64,000 nt of DNA from AP-15 sp963818695 (GTDB lineage: Bacteria > Pseudomonadota > Alphaproteobacteria > ATCC43930 > CGMCC-115725): the NCBI GenBank assembly GCA_963818695.1, contig CAWFTG010000009.1, forward strand, positions 372,001 through 436,000, read 5' to 3'. Numbering within the stretch: position 1 is the first letter of the stretch; every line of letters starts with the position of its first letter. Both the position numbers and the translations under genes were made by a program. This document shows, piece by piece, positions 36,886 through 46,390 of this stretch. The notes under the pieces are model-generated. The model had not been told where the DNA came from and did no database searches. It saw nothing but the letters and a program-made list of their open reading frames with translations.

Positions 36886-39267
36886 TTGCGTCGTATCGGT
36901 TTGGCTGCCATGTTGGCGGCGATAGTCGGCGCTGCTCTGGCGGCGACATGGGCTTTGCTGGAGCCGGCCATTGCCCAGCAGGTTCGTGGCCCATCGCTCG
37001 CCCAGATGGGCGGCACCGTCACCGATATTCGGGTCGAAGGAGCGCAGCGGATCGAGCCGGAGACGATCCGCTCATATTTGCTGATCCAACCGGGCGAAGC
37101 CTGGGACGATGAGCTGGTGGACAAATCGCTAAAGGCACTCTTCGCGACCGGTCTTTTCGCCGACGTTAATCTGAGCCGAGTGGGCAATACTCTAGTCGTG
37201 AGAGTCGTAGAAAACCCGATCATCAACCGCATCGCGTTCGAGGGGAACAGTAAAATCGACGAGAAGGATCTCAATGCGGAGATCCAGCTGCGCCCGCGTG
37301 TCGTCTACACGCGCACGCGTGTGCAGAACGATGTGAAGCGCATCCTCGATCTCTATCGTCGGCACGGCCGGTTCGGTGCGACGGTCGAGCCAAAGCTAAT
37401 CCAGCTCTCGGAAAACCGGGTTGATCTTGTCTTCGAGATCAACGAGGGCGAGTTTACCGGTGTGCGGAGCATCAACTTCGTCGGCAATCGCCAGTATAGC
37501 GACGGCAAGCTGCGCGGAATCGTTCAGACGAAGGAAAGTCGATGGTATCGTTTCCTATCCAGCGACGATACCTACGATCCGGATAGATTGACATACGACC
37601 GGGAGTTGTTGCGTAGGTTTTACCTTACCGAGGGATATGCCGATTTCCGAGTGGTCTCCGCGGTTGCTGAACTGACACCCGATCGCAATGGGTTCATCAT
37701 CACTTTCACGCTCGACGAAGGCGACCGGTACCGCTTCGGCAAAATCGACGTGAACATCAAACTCAAGGACCTGCCCGCCGAAGCGGTGCTGCCGCTGCTG
37801 ACCGTTCACAGCGGCGACTGGTACGATGCCGAAGCGGTCGAAAAATCGATCTCAGTGCTGACGGATGCCCTCGGCAATCGCGGTTACGCCTTCGTCGAAA
37901 TCAAGCCGAATGTTACGCGGAATAGGAAGGACCATACTGTCGATATTACCTTTGATGTCCAGGAGGGTCCGCAAGTCTATGTCGAGCGGGTCGACATTGT
38001 CGGCAATGTTCGCACTCTCGACAAGGTGATCCGCCGCGAGTTCCAGTTGGTCGAGGGTGACGCGTTCAACAGCACCAAGATGCAGCGCTCGCAACAGCGG
38101 ATCAAGAACCTCGGCTTCTTCAAAAAAGTGGAGGTGACCAACAGCCCAGGATCGGCGCCCGACAAAACCGTGGTGACGGCCGAGGTCGAGGAGCAATCGA
38201 CAGGCGAGCTGTCGTTGGGTATCGGCTTCTCGACCACCGACGGTCCGTTGGCCGATATCAATATCCGTGAGCGGAATTTTCTCGGGCGGGGTCAGGACCT
38301 GCGGATCGGCACGGTGGTTTCGCTGCGCTCGCAGCAGGTCGATCTGAGCTTTACCGAACCCTATTTCCTCGATCGCAACATCGCCGCGGGCTTCGACCTT
38401 TTCGAAATCAAGACTAGCCCCACCGCGAATTTCTTTAGTGGGGTGACCCCTCCGTACCAGCAGTTCTCTTACGGCGGAGCGCTCCGCACTGGTTATCAGA
38501 TCACCGAGAATTTGCGACAGACGCTCAAATATACAGCGCGATCCGACAACATCACCGACCTTCAGCCCAACACGTCGTTATTCATCGTACTTCAGGCGGG
38601 CCAGCATACGACCTCCGAACTCGGCCAGGTTTTACTTTACGATCGTCGGGACGACCGGCTGGATCCGAGCGCTGGTTATTACGCATCTTTGGGTAATGAC
38701 TTCGCCGGGGTCGGCTTCGGGGTCGATTATATGCGCAACAAAGTAAATGCCGGCTACTATTACTCGGTTTTCCCCGAATGGGTGCTAAGCATCACCGGCG
38801 AGGCCGGCTATATATTCGGTTGGAATGGACAGAACGTACTGATTCAGGATCGATTCTTTGTCGGTGGCGACAATTTGCGCGGTTTCGAGAGCGCCGGCAT
38901 TGGGCCGCGCGATTCGGTGAGCGGCGATGCTCTTGGCGGCCAAAAGTACTATCTCGGTTCGGTGACCTTGGGGGTACCGCTCGGCCTACCGAAAGAATTT
39001 GGGGTGAGCGGACGCGTCTTTACCGATTTTGGGACGCTTTACCAACTTGAGCCGACGAATATCGTGCTCACCCCGGCCCAATTGGCTTCGACGGGAGGAG
39101 TGCAGCCGATGGTGCAGCAGTCACCGGCGATCCGCGCCAGCGCCGGCGTTGGCGTATCGTGGAAATCGCCGGTCGGTCCGATTCGGCTTGATGTTGCCTA
39201 CCCGATAAAGAAGGAACCATTCGACAAGACCCAGTTGTTTCGGGTCAGCTTCGGCACGAGGTTTTGA
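36886..39267 (+). CDS. bamA: Outer membrane protein assembly factor BamA
   Basis: This 793 aa Omp85 protein inserts beta-barrel proteins into the outer membrane. A signal peptide ends near the AIAQQ segment. Five POTRA domains follow (TDIRVEGAQRIEPETIRSYL is the first), then the 16-strand barrel with DNLRGFESAGIGPRD (lid-lock RGF) and a C-terminal strand ending in Phe (LFRVSFGTRF). The start is a TTG at 36886 with GGGGGTGAG upstream; an ATG at 36910 would shorten the signal peptide. The stop overlaps ompH. Confidence 0.95.
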   Translation: MRRIGLAAMLAAIVGAALAATWALLEPAIAQQVRGPSLAQMGGTVTDIRVEGAQRIEPETIRSYLLIQPGEAWDDELVDKSLKALFATGLFADVNLSRVGNTLVVRVVENPIINRIAFEGNSKIDEKDLNAEIQLRPRVVYTRTRVQNDVKRILDLYRRHGRFGATVEPKLIQLSENRVDLVFEINEGEFTGVRSINFVGNRQYSDGKLRGIVQTKESRWYRFLSSDDTYDPDRLTYDRELLRRFYLTEGYADFRVVSAVAELTPDRNGFIITFTLDEGDRYRFGKIDVNIKLKDLPAEAVLPLLTVHSGDWYDAEAVEKSISVLTDALGNRGYAFVEIKPNVTRNRKDHTVDITFDVQEGPQVYVERVDIVGNVRTLDKVIRREFQLVEGDAFNSTKMQRSQQRIKNLGFFKKVEVTNSPGSAPDKTVVTAEVEEQSTGELSLGIGFSTTDGPLADINIRERNFLGRGQDLRIGTVVSLRSQQVDLSFTEPYFLDRNIAAGFDLFEIKTSPTANFFSGVTPPYQQFSYGGALRTGYQITENLRQTLKYTARSDNITDLQPNTSLFIVLQAGQHTTSELGQVLLYDRRDDRLDPSAGYYASLGNDFAGVGFGVDYMRNKVNAGYYYSVFPEWVLSITGEAGYIFGWNGQNVLIQDRFFVGGDNLRGFESAGIGPRDSVSGDALGGQKYYLGSVTLGVPLGLPKEFGVSGRVFTDFGTLYQLEPTNIVLTPAQLASTGGVQPMVQQSPAIRASAGVGVSWKSPVGPIRLDVAYPIKKEPFDKTQLFRVSFGTRF

Positions 39268-40001
39268 TGTTGGTTTGGTGTGTCAGACTTCAGACCCTTC
39301 TGCTTGCTTTAATTTGGGTTCTGGCGGGCAGCGCCTTGGCGCAAGCCCCGCCGACACCCCCTTCGCCTGCACCCGCTCCTGCTCCCCCACCGCCGGCGGC
39401 TTCCGCATCGCCGGCCGCCGCTCCGATGTCGCTGACTGTTATGGTCGTCGACGTGCAGGCGCTTTTGCAAAATTCGAAGGCGGCAAAAATGGTGCGTGGC
39501 CAAATCGAGCAAAAGCGCAACGAGTACACCAAGGAAATCTCTCACCAGGAGGAGACGCTGCGCGCCGAACGGGATGCGTTACAGCGGCAGCAGGCATCAA
39601 TGTCGGCAGATGCGCTCAACCAAAAGGGCCATGAATTTCAGCAGAAGGTCAACGATCTCGAACGTAATGTCCAGGGAAAACGTCAAGCGTTGGAGAAGTC
39701 TAATGGCGAGGCGCTTTCTAAGATCCAAGAGCAAATGTTGAAGATCATTGCGGACATCGCGAGAGATCGTAAGGCAAATCTAGTGTTCCAGAGAGCAGAC
39801 TTGGTGCTTTTTGACCAAAGCTTCGATGTAACAGACGAGGTTCTACAGAAGCTGGATGAACAGATGCCGACGCTCACGGTCAATTTCGCGGTGCCGACTC
39901 CTCCCTCGGCCGGCCCTGGCCCAGCCGCTACCGCGGCTCAGCCGGCTGCCACCACTGCGCAGCCGGCTGGGAATGCCCCAGCCAAACCCAAGAAGAGATA
40001 G
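39267..40001 (+). CDS. OmpH/Skp family periplasmic chaperone
   Basis: This 244 aa exported protein has a signal peptide (LLLALIWVLAGSALAQA), a proline/alanine-rich linker, then an OmpH domain with VVDVQALLQNSKAAK and a long coiled coil (KEISHQEETLRAERDALQRQ) typical of Skp, which holds unfolded outer-membrane proteins. The ~50-residue C-terminal Ala/Pro tail is unusual and low-complexity. It directly follows bamA, its functional partner. Confidence 0.9.
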   Translation: MLVWCVRLQTLLLALIWVLAGSALAQAPPTPPSPAPAPAPPPPAASASPAAAPMSLTVMVVDVQALLQNSKAAKMVRGQIEQKRNEYTKEISHQEETLRAERDALQRQQASMSADALNQKGHEFQQKVNDLERNVQGKRQALEKSNGEALSKIQEQMLKIIADIARDRKANLVFQRADLVLFDQSFDVTDEVLQKLDEQMPTLTVNFAVPTPPSAGPGPAATAAQPAATTAQPAGNAPAKPKKR

Positions 40002-40027
40002 GGCTCGTCTGCCCGGACCCAGCCGAG

Positions 40028-41050
40028 ATGGCGGACCAACGGTTTTTTGATCGAGCCGGACCGTTTACGCTCGATGTGCTGTGCGCCTTGAGTGGAGCGA
40101 GACTGTTGCGCGCGGAAGACGGCGCCCGCCTCTTCCGCGATGTGGCGCCCCTCGAAACTGCGGGACCCACAGAGGTCAGCTTTCTCGAAAATAGGAGGTA
40201 CATCGAAGCATTTGTCCGCTCTCACGCCGGTGCCGCATTTGTCGATGAAAAGGCGGCCGAACAAGCGCCACCGGGCATGGCCCTCCTCGTGAGCAACGAG
40301 CCCTACAAGGCATATGCGTTCGCTGCCCAGGCTTTCCATCCTGCGGCCGAGGTGGTCGCCCGCAGAGCGCCCTCCGCGATCGTCGATTCAACGGCCATCG
40401 CGCCCAAGGATTGCGACATCGGCCCGAATGTCGTCATCGAGCCCTATGTGCGGCTCGGCCACCGCTGCCGCGTCGGCGCAAACACGGTGATCGCCGCTGG
40501 GGTCGAGATCGGCGACGACTGTCGGATCGCGGCCAATGTGACGCTCAGCCACTGCCTTATTGGATCGCGAGTCGTGCTGCACCCCGGGGTTCGAATCGGC
40601 CAGGCCGGCTTCGGGTTCGCGCCCGATCCGAAGGCGCCGATCAAAATCCCGCAGCTCGGGCGGGTGCTGATCGGCGACGATGTCGATATCGGCGCCAATA
40701 CCACGATCGACCGGGGATCGGGACACGATACCGTGATCGGCTCGGGCTCGATGATTGATAATCTGGTGCAAATCGGGCACAACGTGGTCCTCGGTCGCTG
40801 CTGCATACTCGCGGGTCAGGTCGGCATCTCGGGGAGCACAAGGCTCGACGACTTTGTCATGATCGGAGGGCAGGGCGGGCTCGCTGGCCACTTGCATATC
40901 GGGAGCGGCGCCCGTATTGCCGCCAAGAGCGGTCTTATGCGCGACGTCCCCGCGGGAGAAACGGTATGCGGCAGCCCGGCAGTCCCGCTGAGCGAGTTCA
41001 TGAGGCAAACTGCGGTGCTGCATCGCCTCGCAAAGAAGAAAGGATCGTGA
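40028..41050 (+). CDS. lpxD: UDP-3-O-acylglucosamine N-acyltransferase
   Basis: This 340 aa enzyme adds the second acyl chain in lipid A synthesis. An N-terminal uridine-binding domain precedes a left-handed beta-helix of hexapeptide repeats (IGPNVVIEPYVRLG, VGANTVIAAGVEIG). The catalytic His region is VQIGHNVVLGRCC. It lies between ompH and fabZ as usual, and its stop overlaps the fabZ start. Confidence 0.95.
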   Translation: MADQRFFDRAGPFTLDVLCALSGARLLRAEDGARLFRDVAPLETAGPTEVSFLENRRYIEAFVRSHAGAAFVDEKAAEQAPPGMALLVSNEPYKAYAFAAQAFHPAAEVVARRAPSAIVDSTAIAPKDCDIGPNVVIEPYVRLGHRCRVGANTVIAAGVEIGDDCRIAANVTLSHCLIGSRVVLHPGVRIGQAGFGFAPDPKAPIKIPQLGRVLIGDDVDIGANTTIDRGSGHDTVIGSGSMIDNLVQIGHNVVLGRCCILAGQVGISGSTRLDDFVMIGGQGGLAGHLHIGSGARIAAKSGLMRDVPAGETVCGSPAVPLSEFMRQTAVLHRLAKKKGS

Positions 41051-41517
41051 CAGATCCGGCCTGCGCGGCCGATCCGGTACCCGAGATCGGCATGCAGCGG
41101 ATCTTGGAGATGATCCCGCATCGCCACCCGTTCCTGATGATCGACAAGGTCGTGGACGTTGTGGCCAACCAGCGGGCGACCGGGGTCAAGAACCTGGCAA
41201 ACAACGAATATTATTTTCAGGGTCATTTTCCGGCGCGGCCGGTGATGCCGGGGGTGCTGATCATCGAGGCGATGGCGCAGACCGCCGCCGTCCTCGTCGT
41301 CCACACGCTGGGCCCGCATTCGGAGGGGAAGCTCGTCTATTTCATGAGCGTCGACAGCGCCCGCTTTCGACGCCCCGTCTTCCCGCCGAGCAAGCTCGAG
41401 ATTCATGTCGCCAAACAGCGCAATCGCGGGAATGTCTGGAAGTTCGAGGGTAGAGCCAAAGTCGGCGAAGATGTGATGGCCGAGGCTATCTTCGCGGCGA
41501 TGATCCTCGACGATTAG
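41047..41517 (+). CDS. fabZ: 3-hydroxyacyl-[acyl-carrier-protein] dehydratase FabZ
   Basis: This 156 aa hotdog-fold dehydratase of fatty acid synthesis has the catalytic His in MIPHRHPFLMIDKV and the Glu in MPGVLIIEAMAQTA; FQGHFPARPVMPG is also conserved. The GTG at 41047 overlaps the lpxD stop and follows AAGAAAGGA, favouring it over longer in-frame starts. It lies within the lipid A operon, balancing phospholipid and lipid A acyl supply. Confidence 0.95.
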   Translation: MTDPACAADPVPEIGMQRILEMIPHRHPFLMIDKVVDVVANQRATGVKNLANNEYYFQGHFPARPVMPGVLIIEAMAQTAAVLVVHTLGPHSEGKLVYFMSVDSARFRRPVFPPSKLEIHVAKQRNRGNVWKFEGRAKVGEDVMAEAIFAAMILDD

Positions 41518-41529
41518 ACGGGGAGCATC

Positions 41530-42321
41530 ATGCCGCAGATTCACCCCACGGCCATCGTCGCGCCGGGGGCGAGGCTAGCCGAGGACGCGGTCGTCGGTCC
41601 TTACTGCATCATAGGCGAGAATGTCATGCTCGGGCCAGGGGTCTCGCTCGGCTCGCATATCGTTATCGGGGGCCGTACCAATATCGGTGAGGCGACGCGC
41701 CTGTTCCCCTTCGCCTCGATCGGCCTCGAGCCGCAGGATCTCAAATATCGCGGCGAAAAATCGGAGCTGATCATAGGTCGCAACAATACGATTCGAGAAT
41801 ATGTGACGATGAACCCCGGGACCGAAGGCGGAGGTATGGTCACGCGGATCGGCGACGGCTGCCTCTTTATGGTTGGTGCCCACGTCGCTCACGATTGCCA
41901 GATCGGCGATCACGTCGTCATGGCGAATAACGCGACGCTTGCGGGCCATGTCGTGGTCGAGGATTTCGCCATTCTCGGCGGGCTCTGTGCCGTTCATCAA
42001 TACGTCCGGATCGGTAGGCACGCCATGATCGGCGGGATGTCCGGAGTCGAACGCGACGTCATTCCCTACGGCCAGGTCTTGGGGGAGCGGGCTCGGCTGT
42101 ACGGTCTCAACATCATCGGAATGCAGCGCCGCGGCTTTAGTCGAGAGGACATCCAGGGGTTGCGCAATGCTTACCACTTCTTGTTTGCCGGGGATGGCAC
42201 GCTGAGTGACCGGGTAAACGAGACGGCAGAGCGTTTCGGCGGTATCGGGCCGGTCAACGACGTCATCGAATTCATCCGAGCCGATTCGAGCCGGGCCATC
42301 TGTCAGCCGAAGGGCGAATGA
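41530..42321 (+). CDS. lpxA: UDP-N-acetylglucosamine O-acyltransferase
   Basis: This 263 aa hexapeptide-repeat trimer performs the first step of lipid A synthesis. Motifs include HPTAIVAPGARLAEDAVVGP, REYVTMNPGT, the catalytic His region MVGAHVAHDCQIGD, and GLNIIGMQRRGFS. GGGGAGCATC precedes the ATG. Its stop overlaps lpxI by four bases. Confidence 0.96.
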   Translation: MPQIHPTAIVAPGARLAEDAVVGPYCIIGENVMLGPGVSLGSHIVIGGRTNIGEATRLFPFASIGLEPQDLKYRGEKSELIIGRNNTIREYVTMNPGTEGGGMVTRIGDGCLFMVGAHVAHDCQIGDHVVMANNATLAGHVVVEDFAILGGLCAVHQYVRIGRHAMIGGMSGVERDVIPYGQVLGERARLYGLNIIGMQRRGFSREDIQGLRNAYHFLFAGDGTLSDRVNETAERFGGIGPVNDVIEFIRADSSRAICQPKGE

Positions 42322-43136
42322 CGGGTAGGCTCGGGATCATCGCCGGATGTGGTGCGCTGCCGCGCCACCTCGTCGAAAGGTGCCATGCCGTCGGCCGCGA
42401 TGTTTTCGTCCTCGCTCTCGAAGGGGCGGCCGAGCCGGCAACGGTCGACGGCGTGCCGCATGCCTGGTGTCGGCTTGGGGCCGCGGCGACCGGCCTTGCG
42501 CTGTTGCGGGAAAATCATGTAACCGAACTGGTGCTAGCCGGTGGCATCCGGCGGCCGTCGCTGACTTCTCTGCGGCCGGATTGGCGGGCGGCCAAGCTGT
42601 TCGCGCGGATCGGGCATCGTGCGCTAGGCGATGACGGTCTTTTGTCGGCGGTGGTCAAAGAACTCGAAGAGGAGGGTTTTCGGGTGCTCGGCGCCGATCA
42701 ACTGCTCGACTGGGCGCCCCTGCCGGAAGGACCTCTCGGTCGCCTCCGCCCGGACCCGCAATCGCAAGCCGATATCGCGCGCGGGCTGCGCGTCGCCCGG
42801 ACCTTGGGCGCGCTCGATGTCGGACAAGCCGTCATCGTGCAGCAGGGGTTCGTGCTTGGCATCGAGGCGATAGAGGGCACCGACGAGTTGCTGCGGCGGT
42901 GCGCGACGCTGCGCCGCGAAGGTGTGGGTGGCGTGCTCGTCAAGGTCGAGAAGCCCGGTCAGGAACCCCGCGCCGACCGACCGACGATCGGATTGCGCAC
43001 GGTTCTGCTAGCGGCGGAAACCGGGTTGCGGGGGATCGCCGTCGAAGCCAGCGCCACGATAGTGCTCGACCGCGACGAGGTGATCAGTACAGCCGACCGC
43101 GCCGGGCTGTTCCTGGTCGGCGTCGGCGGATCGTGA
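42318..43136 (+). CDS. lpxI: UDP-2,3-diacylglucosamine diphosphatase LpxI
   Basis: This 272 aa DUF1009/LpxI enzyme hydrolyses UDP-2,3-diacylglucosamine to lipid X, replacing LpxH in Alphaproteobacteria. It has GIIAGCGALPRHLVERC at the N-terminus, GDDGLLSAVVKELEEEGF and a C-terminal VEASATIVLDRDEVI segment. It overlaps both lpxA and lpxB, which confirms its pathway position and supports the alphaproteobacterial assignment. Confidence 0.94.
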   Translation: MTGRLGIIAGCGALPRHLVERCHAVGRDVFVLALEGAAEPATVDGVPHAWCRLGAAATGLALLRENHVTELVLAGGIRRPSLTSLRPDWRAAKLFARIGHRALGDDGLLSAVVKELEEEGFRVLGADQLLDWAPLPEGPLGRLRPDPQSQADIARGLRVARTLGALDVGQAVIVQQGFVLGIEAIEGTDELLRRCATLRREGVGGVLVKVEKPGQEPRADRPTIGLRTVLLAAETGLRGIAVEASATIVLDRDEVISTADRAGLFLVGVGGS

Positions 43137-44345
43137 CTGCTGGCGCCGCGACGTTCATTTTCTTTGTTACCGGAGAGCCGTCGGGGGATGCGCTCGGCGG
43201 TGCGCTGATTTCGGCGCTGCGGCGGCGCACCGGCGGCCGTCTGCGGGTCGCCGGGATCGGGGGCGAGCGCATGCGGGAGCAGGGGCTCGAGAGCCTCGTG
43301 CCGCTCGGCGATCTGGCGATCATGGGAGTGGCCGAGGTATTGCCGCGCGCCCCCGTCATCTTTCGCCGCGTGCGCGAGACGGTGGCGGCGGTCCGCGAGC
43401 TGCGCCCGGACGCCGTCGTCACGATCGACAGCTCCGGGTTCAGCTGGCGGGTGGCGCACGGGCTGCGCCGCCGCGGCGAGGCCTTGCCGCTCATTCATTA
43501 CGTCGCCCCAATGGTCTGGGCTTGGCGAGCTGGTCGGGCTCGGCGAATGGCGCGGTGGTACGACCACCTGATGACCTTGCTGCCCTTCGAGCCGCCCTAT
43601 TTCGAGCGTGTCGGACTGTCGTGCAGCTTTGTCGGGCATCCGGTTCTGGAATCCGGCGCCGAGCGCGGCGACAGCGGGCGCTTCCGGAGCAGCGCACGGT
43701 CTCGCCCCGGACGATCTGTTGATCACGGTATTGCCCGGCAGCCGCGGCGGCGAGGTCCGGCGCTTGTTGCCGATTTTCGGTGCAGCGCTGGAACGCCTGG
43801 ACGGGCTGGTCCGACCATTCCGCGTCGTTGTCCCGACCGTTTCGACAGTCGCGGCAACGGTGGACGGTGCGGTCCGGGCCTGGCCGGGAGACGCCATCGT
43901 CGTGCAGCATCCCGCGGAAAAATACGACGCCTTCGCTGCCAGCCGCGCCGCGCTCGCGGCCTCCGGATCGGTCGCGCTCGAATTGGCGTTGGCGCGACTG
44001 CCGATGGTGGTGGGTTACCGCCTCAATCCGCTGACCGAGGCTTTTCTCGACCGGGTCCTTAAGGTTCGCCAGGTCAATCTCGTCAATCTGCTGCTCGGCA
44101 GAACACTGGTTCCCGAGTTGCTCGGCCCGAACTGCACGCCGGAGCGGCTCGCCGTGTCGCTTGCCGAGCTTGTCGGCAACGAACGGGTTCGCGCAGTGCA
44201 CCGCCAGGGGTATGATGAGGCCGTCCGGCGCCTCACGGTGGATGGCGCGCCGCCGAGCCTGCGGGCGGCCGACCGGATTTTAGAACTCGTCGCGGCACGC
44301 CGGCGCAGCATTTCGGGTTCCGCAACATGGAGCAATGTACAATGA
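43133..44345 (+). CDS. lpxB: Lipid-A-disaccharide synthase (one frameshift)
   Basis: This GT19 glycosyltransferase condenses lipid X with UDP-diacylglucosamine. The reconstructed protein is ~403 aa. FFVTGEPSGDALGG at the N-terminus, HYVAPMVWAWRAGRA, and then SFVGHPVLESG are in the first frame. LITVLPGSRGGEVRRLLP, SGSVALELALARLPMVVGYR and the C-terminus are in the next. One extra base between ~43660 and 43700 separates them. The GTG start overlaps the lpxI stop. As an essential gene for lipid A, the break is likely a sequence error. Confidence 0.9.
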
Positions 44346-44785
44346 CGATGACCGACGTCGCCGAAACCAGTAGCAAGACCGTTCCCGACGCCGACAAGTT
44401 CCGGCTGTTGCACACGATGATCCGCGTGCGTGATCTCGATGCCTCGCTGAACTTCTACACAAATCTGCTCGGCATGAAGGTGTTGCGCAAGCGCGATTAC
44501 CCGACCGGGAAGTTCACACTGGCCTTCGTCGGATACGGCGAGGAGACGAACAACACCGTGATCGAGTTGACCCACAATTGGGACCAGGCCGAGCCATACA
44601 ACTTGGGTAGTGCGTTTGGCCATTTGGCGATCGGGGTTCCCGACGTCTACAAAGCCTGCGAGCGCCTGGCCGCAGCCGGTGTCAAGATCCCGCGCCCGGC
44701 CGGCCCAATGGCGCATGGCGGCTCGGTGATCGCGTTCATCGAGGACCCCGACGGCTATCGCATAGAACTCGTCGAGCGGGCGTAA
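44342..44785 (+). CDS. gloA: Lactoylglutathione lyase (glyoxalase I)
   Basis: This 147 aa metalloenzyme detoxifies the methylglyoxal-glutathione adduct. LLHTMIRVRDLDASLNFYTN holds the first metal His, IELTHNWDQ the Glu, FGHLAIGVPD the second His, and GYRIELVERA the last Glu. The ATG at 44342 overlaps the lpxB stop; in-frame ATG at 44327 is an alternative. A strong hairpin follows the gene. Confidence 0.92.
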   Translation: MTMTDVAETSSKTVPDADKFRLLHTMIRVRDLDASLNFYTNLLGMKVLRKRDYPTGKFTLAFVGYGEETNNTVIELTHNWDQAEPYNLGSAFGHLAIGVPDVYKACERLAAAGVKIPRPAGPMAHGGSVIAFIEDPDGYRIELVERA

Positions 44786-44799
44786 TCCCGCCATGCCGT

Positions 44800-44824
44800 G
44801 CCACTCAGCCCTGGGCTGAGTGGC
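44800..44824 (+). terminator. Strong hairpin after gloA
   Basis: GCCACTCAGCCC and GGGCTGAGTGGC form a 12-bp perfect inverted repeat around a single T, 14 bases after the gloA stop. It lacks a clear U-tract but is well placed to end or protect the lipid A operon transcript. Confidence 0.5.
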
Positions 44825-44960
44825 GCACTCTGTTGCCAAGGCGAGCGAATTGCCGGTAGTCTCGGAACATCGGCTATGTCGCATAACACGACGCTGTGGA
44901 CCGGCTCGATAATAAAATGTGTGCGGCCAAAGGGATTGGGATAGTCTAGGAGAGAACAGT

Positions 44961-46370
44961 ATGTTGGAGCTGTTGGAGCGTCAGAAGAAGCTGACGGCGA
45001 ACCAGTGGAAGATTGCGGGTGCCGCAACGCTCGGCGATATGCTGGATTTCTTCGACTTCTTCCTGATCGGCTTTGTTTTGGCGTTCGTCGTGAAAGAATG
45101 GCACCTGACCTATGGGCAGTCGGGCGCTATTCTTCTCGCCTCGGGCGTCAGCGCGCCATTCGGCTCGAACCTGTATGGCTGGATGGCCGACAAGGTCGGC
45201 CGGCGCCCGGCGCTGATCACCGCCGTGCTCAACGTCTCGCTCGCGACCGGCGCGATGGCGCTGACGCCCGAAGGCGGGTGGATCTACTTGGTCGCCTGCC
45301 GCTTTTTCGTCGGGTTCGGGGTAACCGGTCTCTATTCGGTCGACATCACGCTGATGCAAGAGTTTTCTCCGGCCCATAAGCGGGGCTGGTTCACCGGGAT
45401 TACCACGACGATGCTGCCGGCCGGCTCGTTGCTCGCCGGGTTGCTGGGGGCGTTTGCCGCGCCCTATATCGGCTGGCGCGGGATGGTCGCGGTCGGGTTG
45501 CTGCCCGCCTTCCTGTGCTTGTACATCCGCGCTTTCGTCCCTGAATCGCCGCATTGGCTGCTGCGCCGGGGCCGGGTGGAAGAAGCGCGGCAGTCGCTCG
45601 CCTGGGCGCTGAAAATGGATCCTGCGAAGATCACCTTGCCGGCGACGCTCCCTGCGATCGAGCACACGCGTTGGCTCGAGATCTTCAAATACCCGCGCAG
45701 CATCATCGCCGGGTGCCTCACCGGGCTGACCCAGACCGGCGGCGTCGGACTTGCCCTGTGGCAGGTGACGCTGTTCGTCATGGTATTGAAGATCACTCCG
45801 CCCGAGGCATCCAAATTGGTGATCTGGCTCAGCCTGTCGGCGATCGCCGGCCGGTTCTTCTGCTCGTGGATCTCGGACGCATGGGGGCGCCGCGCCTCGG
45901 GCATCTTCGCCTGCCTGATTGCGGCTTTCTTCATGTTCATGGCGGGCTATCTGCACGACGTGTTCATCGGCGGCGTGTCGGTGTTCTTCCTGATGATCCT
46001 GCTGCAGCAATTCTTTGGCAGCGGTAACTACTCGATTGTCGGGCCGTATATGGGCGAAATGTGGCCCTCCCGACTGCGCGGCAGCGGCATGGGGTTCGTC
46101 TACGGCATCGGCAATCTCGGCAAGTTCATCGGCCCGCTCGGGCTGGCGCTGATCGCCGGTTCGTCGAACTACGTCAAGCCGGAGGTAACGATGGACGCGC
46201 TGATCCCCGGTTTCGCCTATTTCGCCCTTTGGTACGTGCTGGGCGCGATCGCTTTTTGGCTCATCGGGATGGAGACGCGCGGCCGCACGATCGACGAGAT
46301 CGATGCCGAAATGAGCGCGCCTAGACGGGCAGCGGCGGCGCCGGCAGCGGGGCATGCCGCCGGGGATTGA
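44961..46370 (+). CDS. MFS transporter (metabolite/H+ symporter type)
   Basis: This 469 aa inner-membrane protein has about twelve hydrophobic helices. GWMADKVGRRPALI is the MFS loop 2-3 motif, ACRFFVGFGVTGLY follows it, PESPHWLLRRGR sits in the central loop, and WISDAWGRRASG is the loop 8-9 repeat. Similarity is to the sugar/carboxylate symporter branch. CTAGGAGAGAAC precedes the ATG. Convergent with two hydroxyacid dehydrogenase genes, so a hydroxy acid is a possible substrate. Confidence 0.88.
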   Translation: MLELLERQKKLTANQWKIAGAATLGDMLDFFDFFLIGFVLAFVVKEWHLTYGQSGAILLASGVSAPFGSNLYGWMADKVGRRPALITAVLNVSLATGAMALTPEGGWIYLVACRFFVGFGVTGLYSVDITLMQEFSPAHKRGWFTGITTTMLPAGSLLAGLLGAFAAPYIGWRGMVAVGLLPAFLCLYIRAFVPESPHWLLRRGRVEEARQSLAWALKMDPAKITLPATLPAIEHTRWLEIFKYPRSIIAGCLTGLTQTGGVGLALWQVTLFVMVLKITPPEASKLVIWLSLSAIAGRFFCSWISDAWGRRASGIFACLIAAFFMFMAGYLHDVFIGGVSVFFLMILLQQFFGSGNYSIVGPYMGEMWPSRLRGSGMGFVYGIGNLGKFIGPLGLALIAGSSNYVKPEVTMDALIPGFAYFALWYVLGAIAFWLIGMETRGRTIDEIDAEMSAPRRAAAAPAAGHAAGD

Positions 46371-46390
46371 CCGGCACAACCAACCGATCG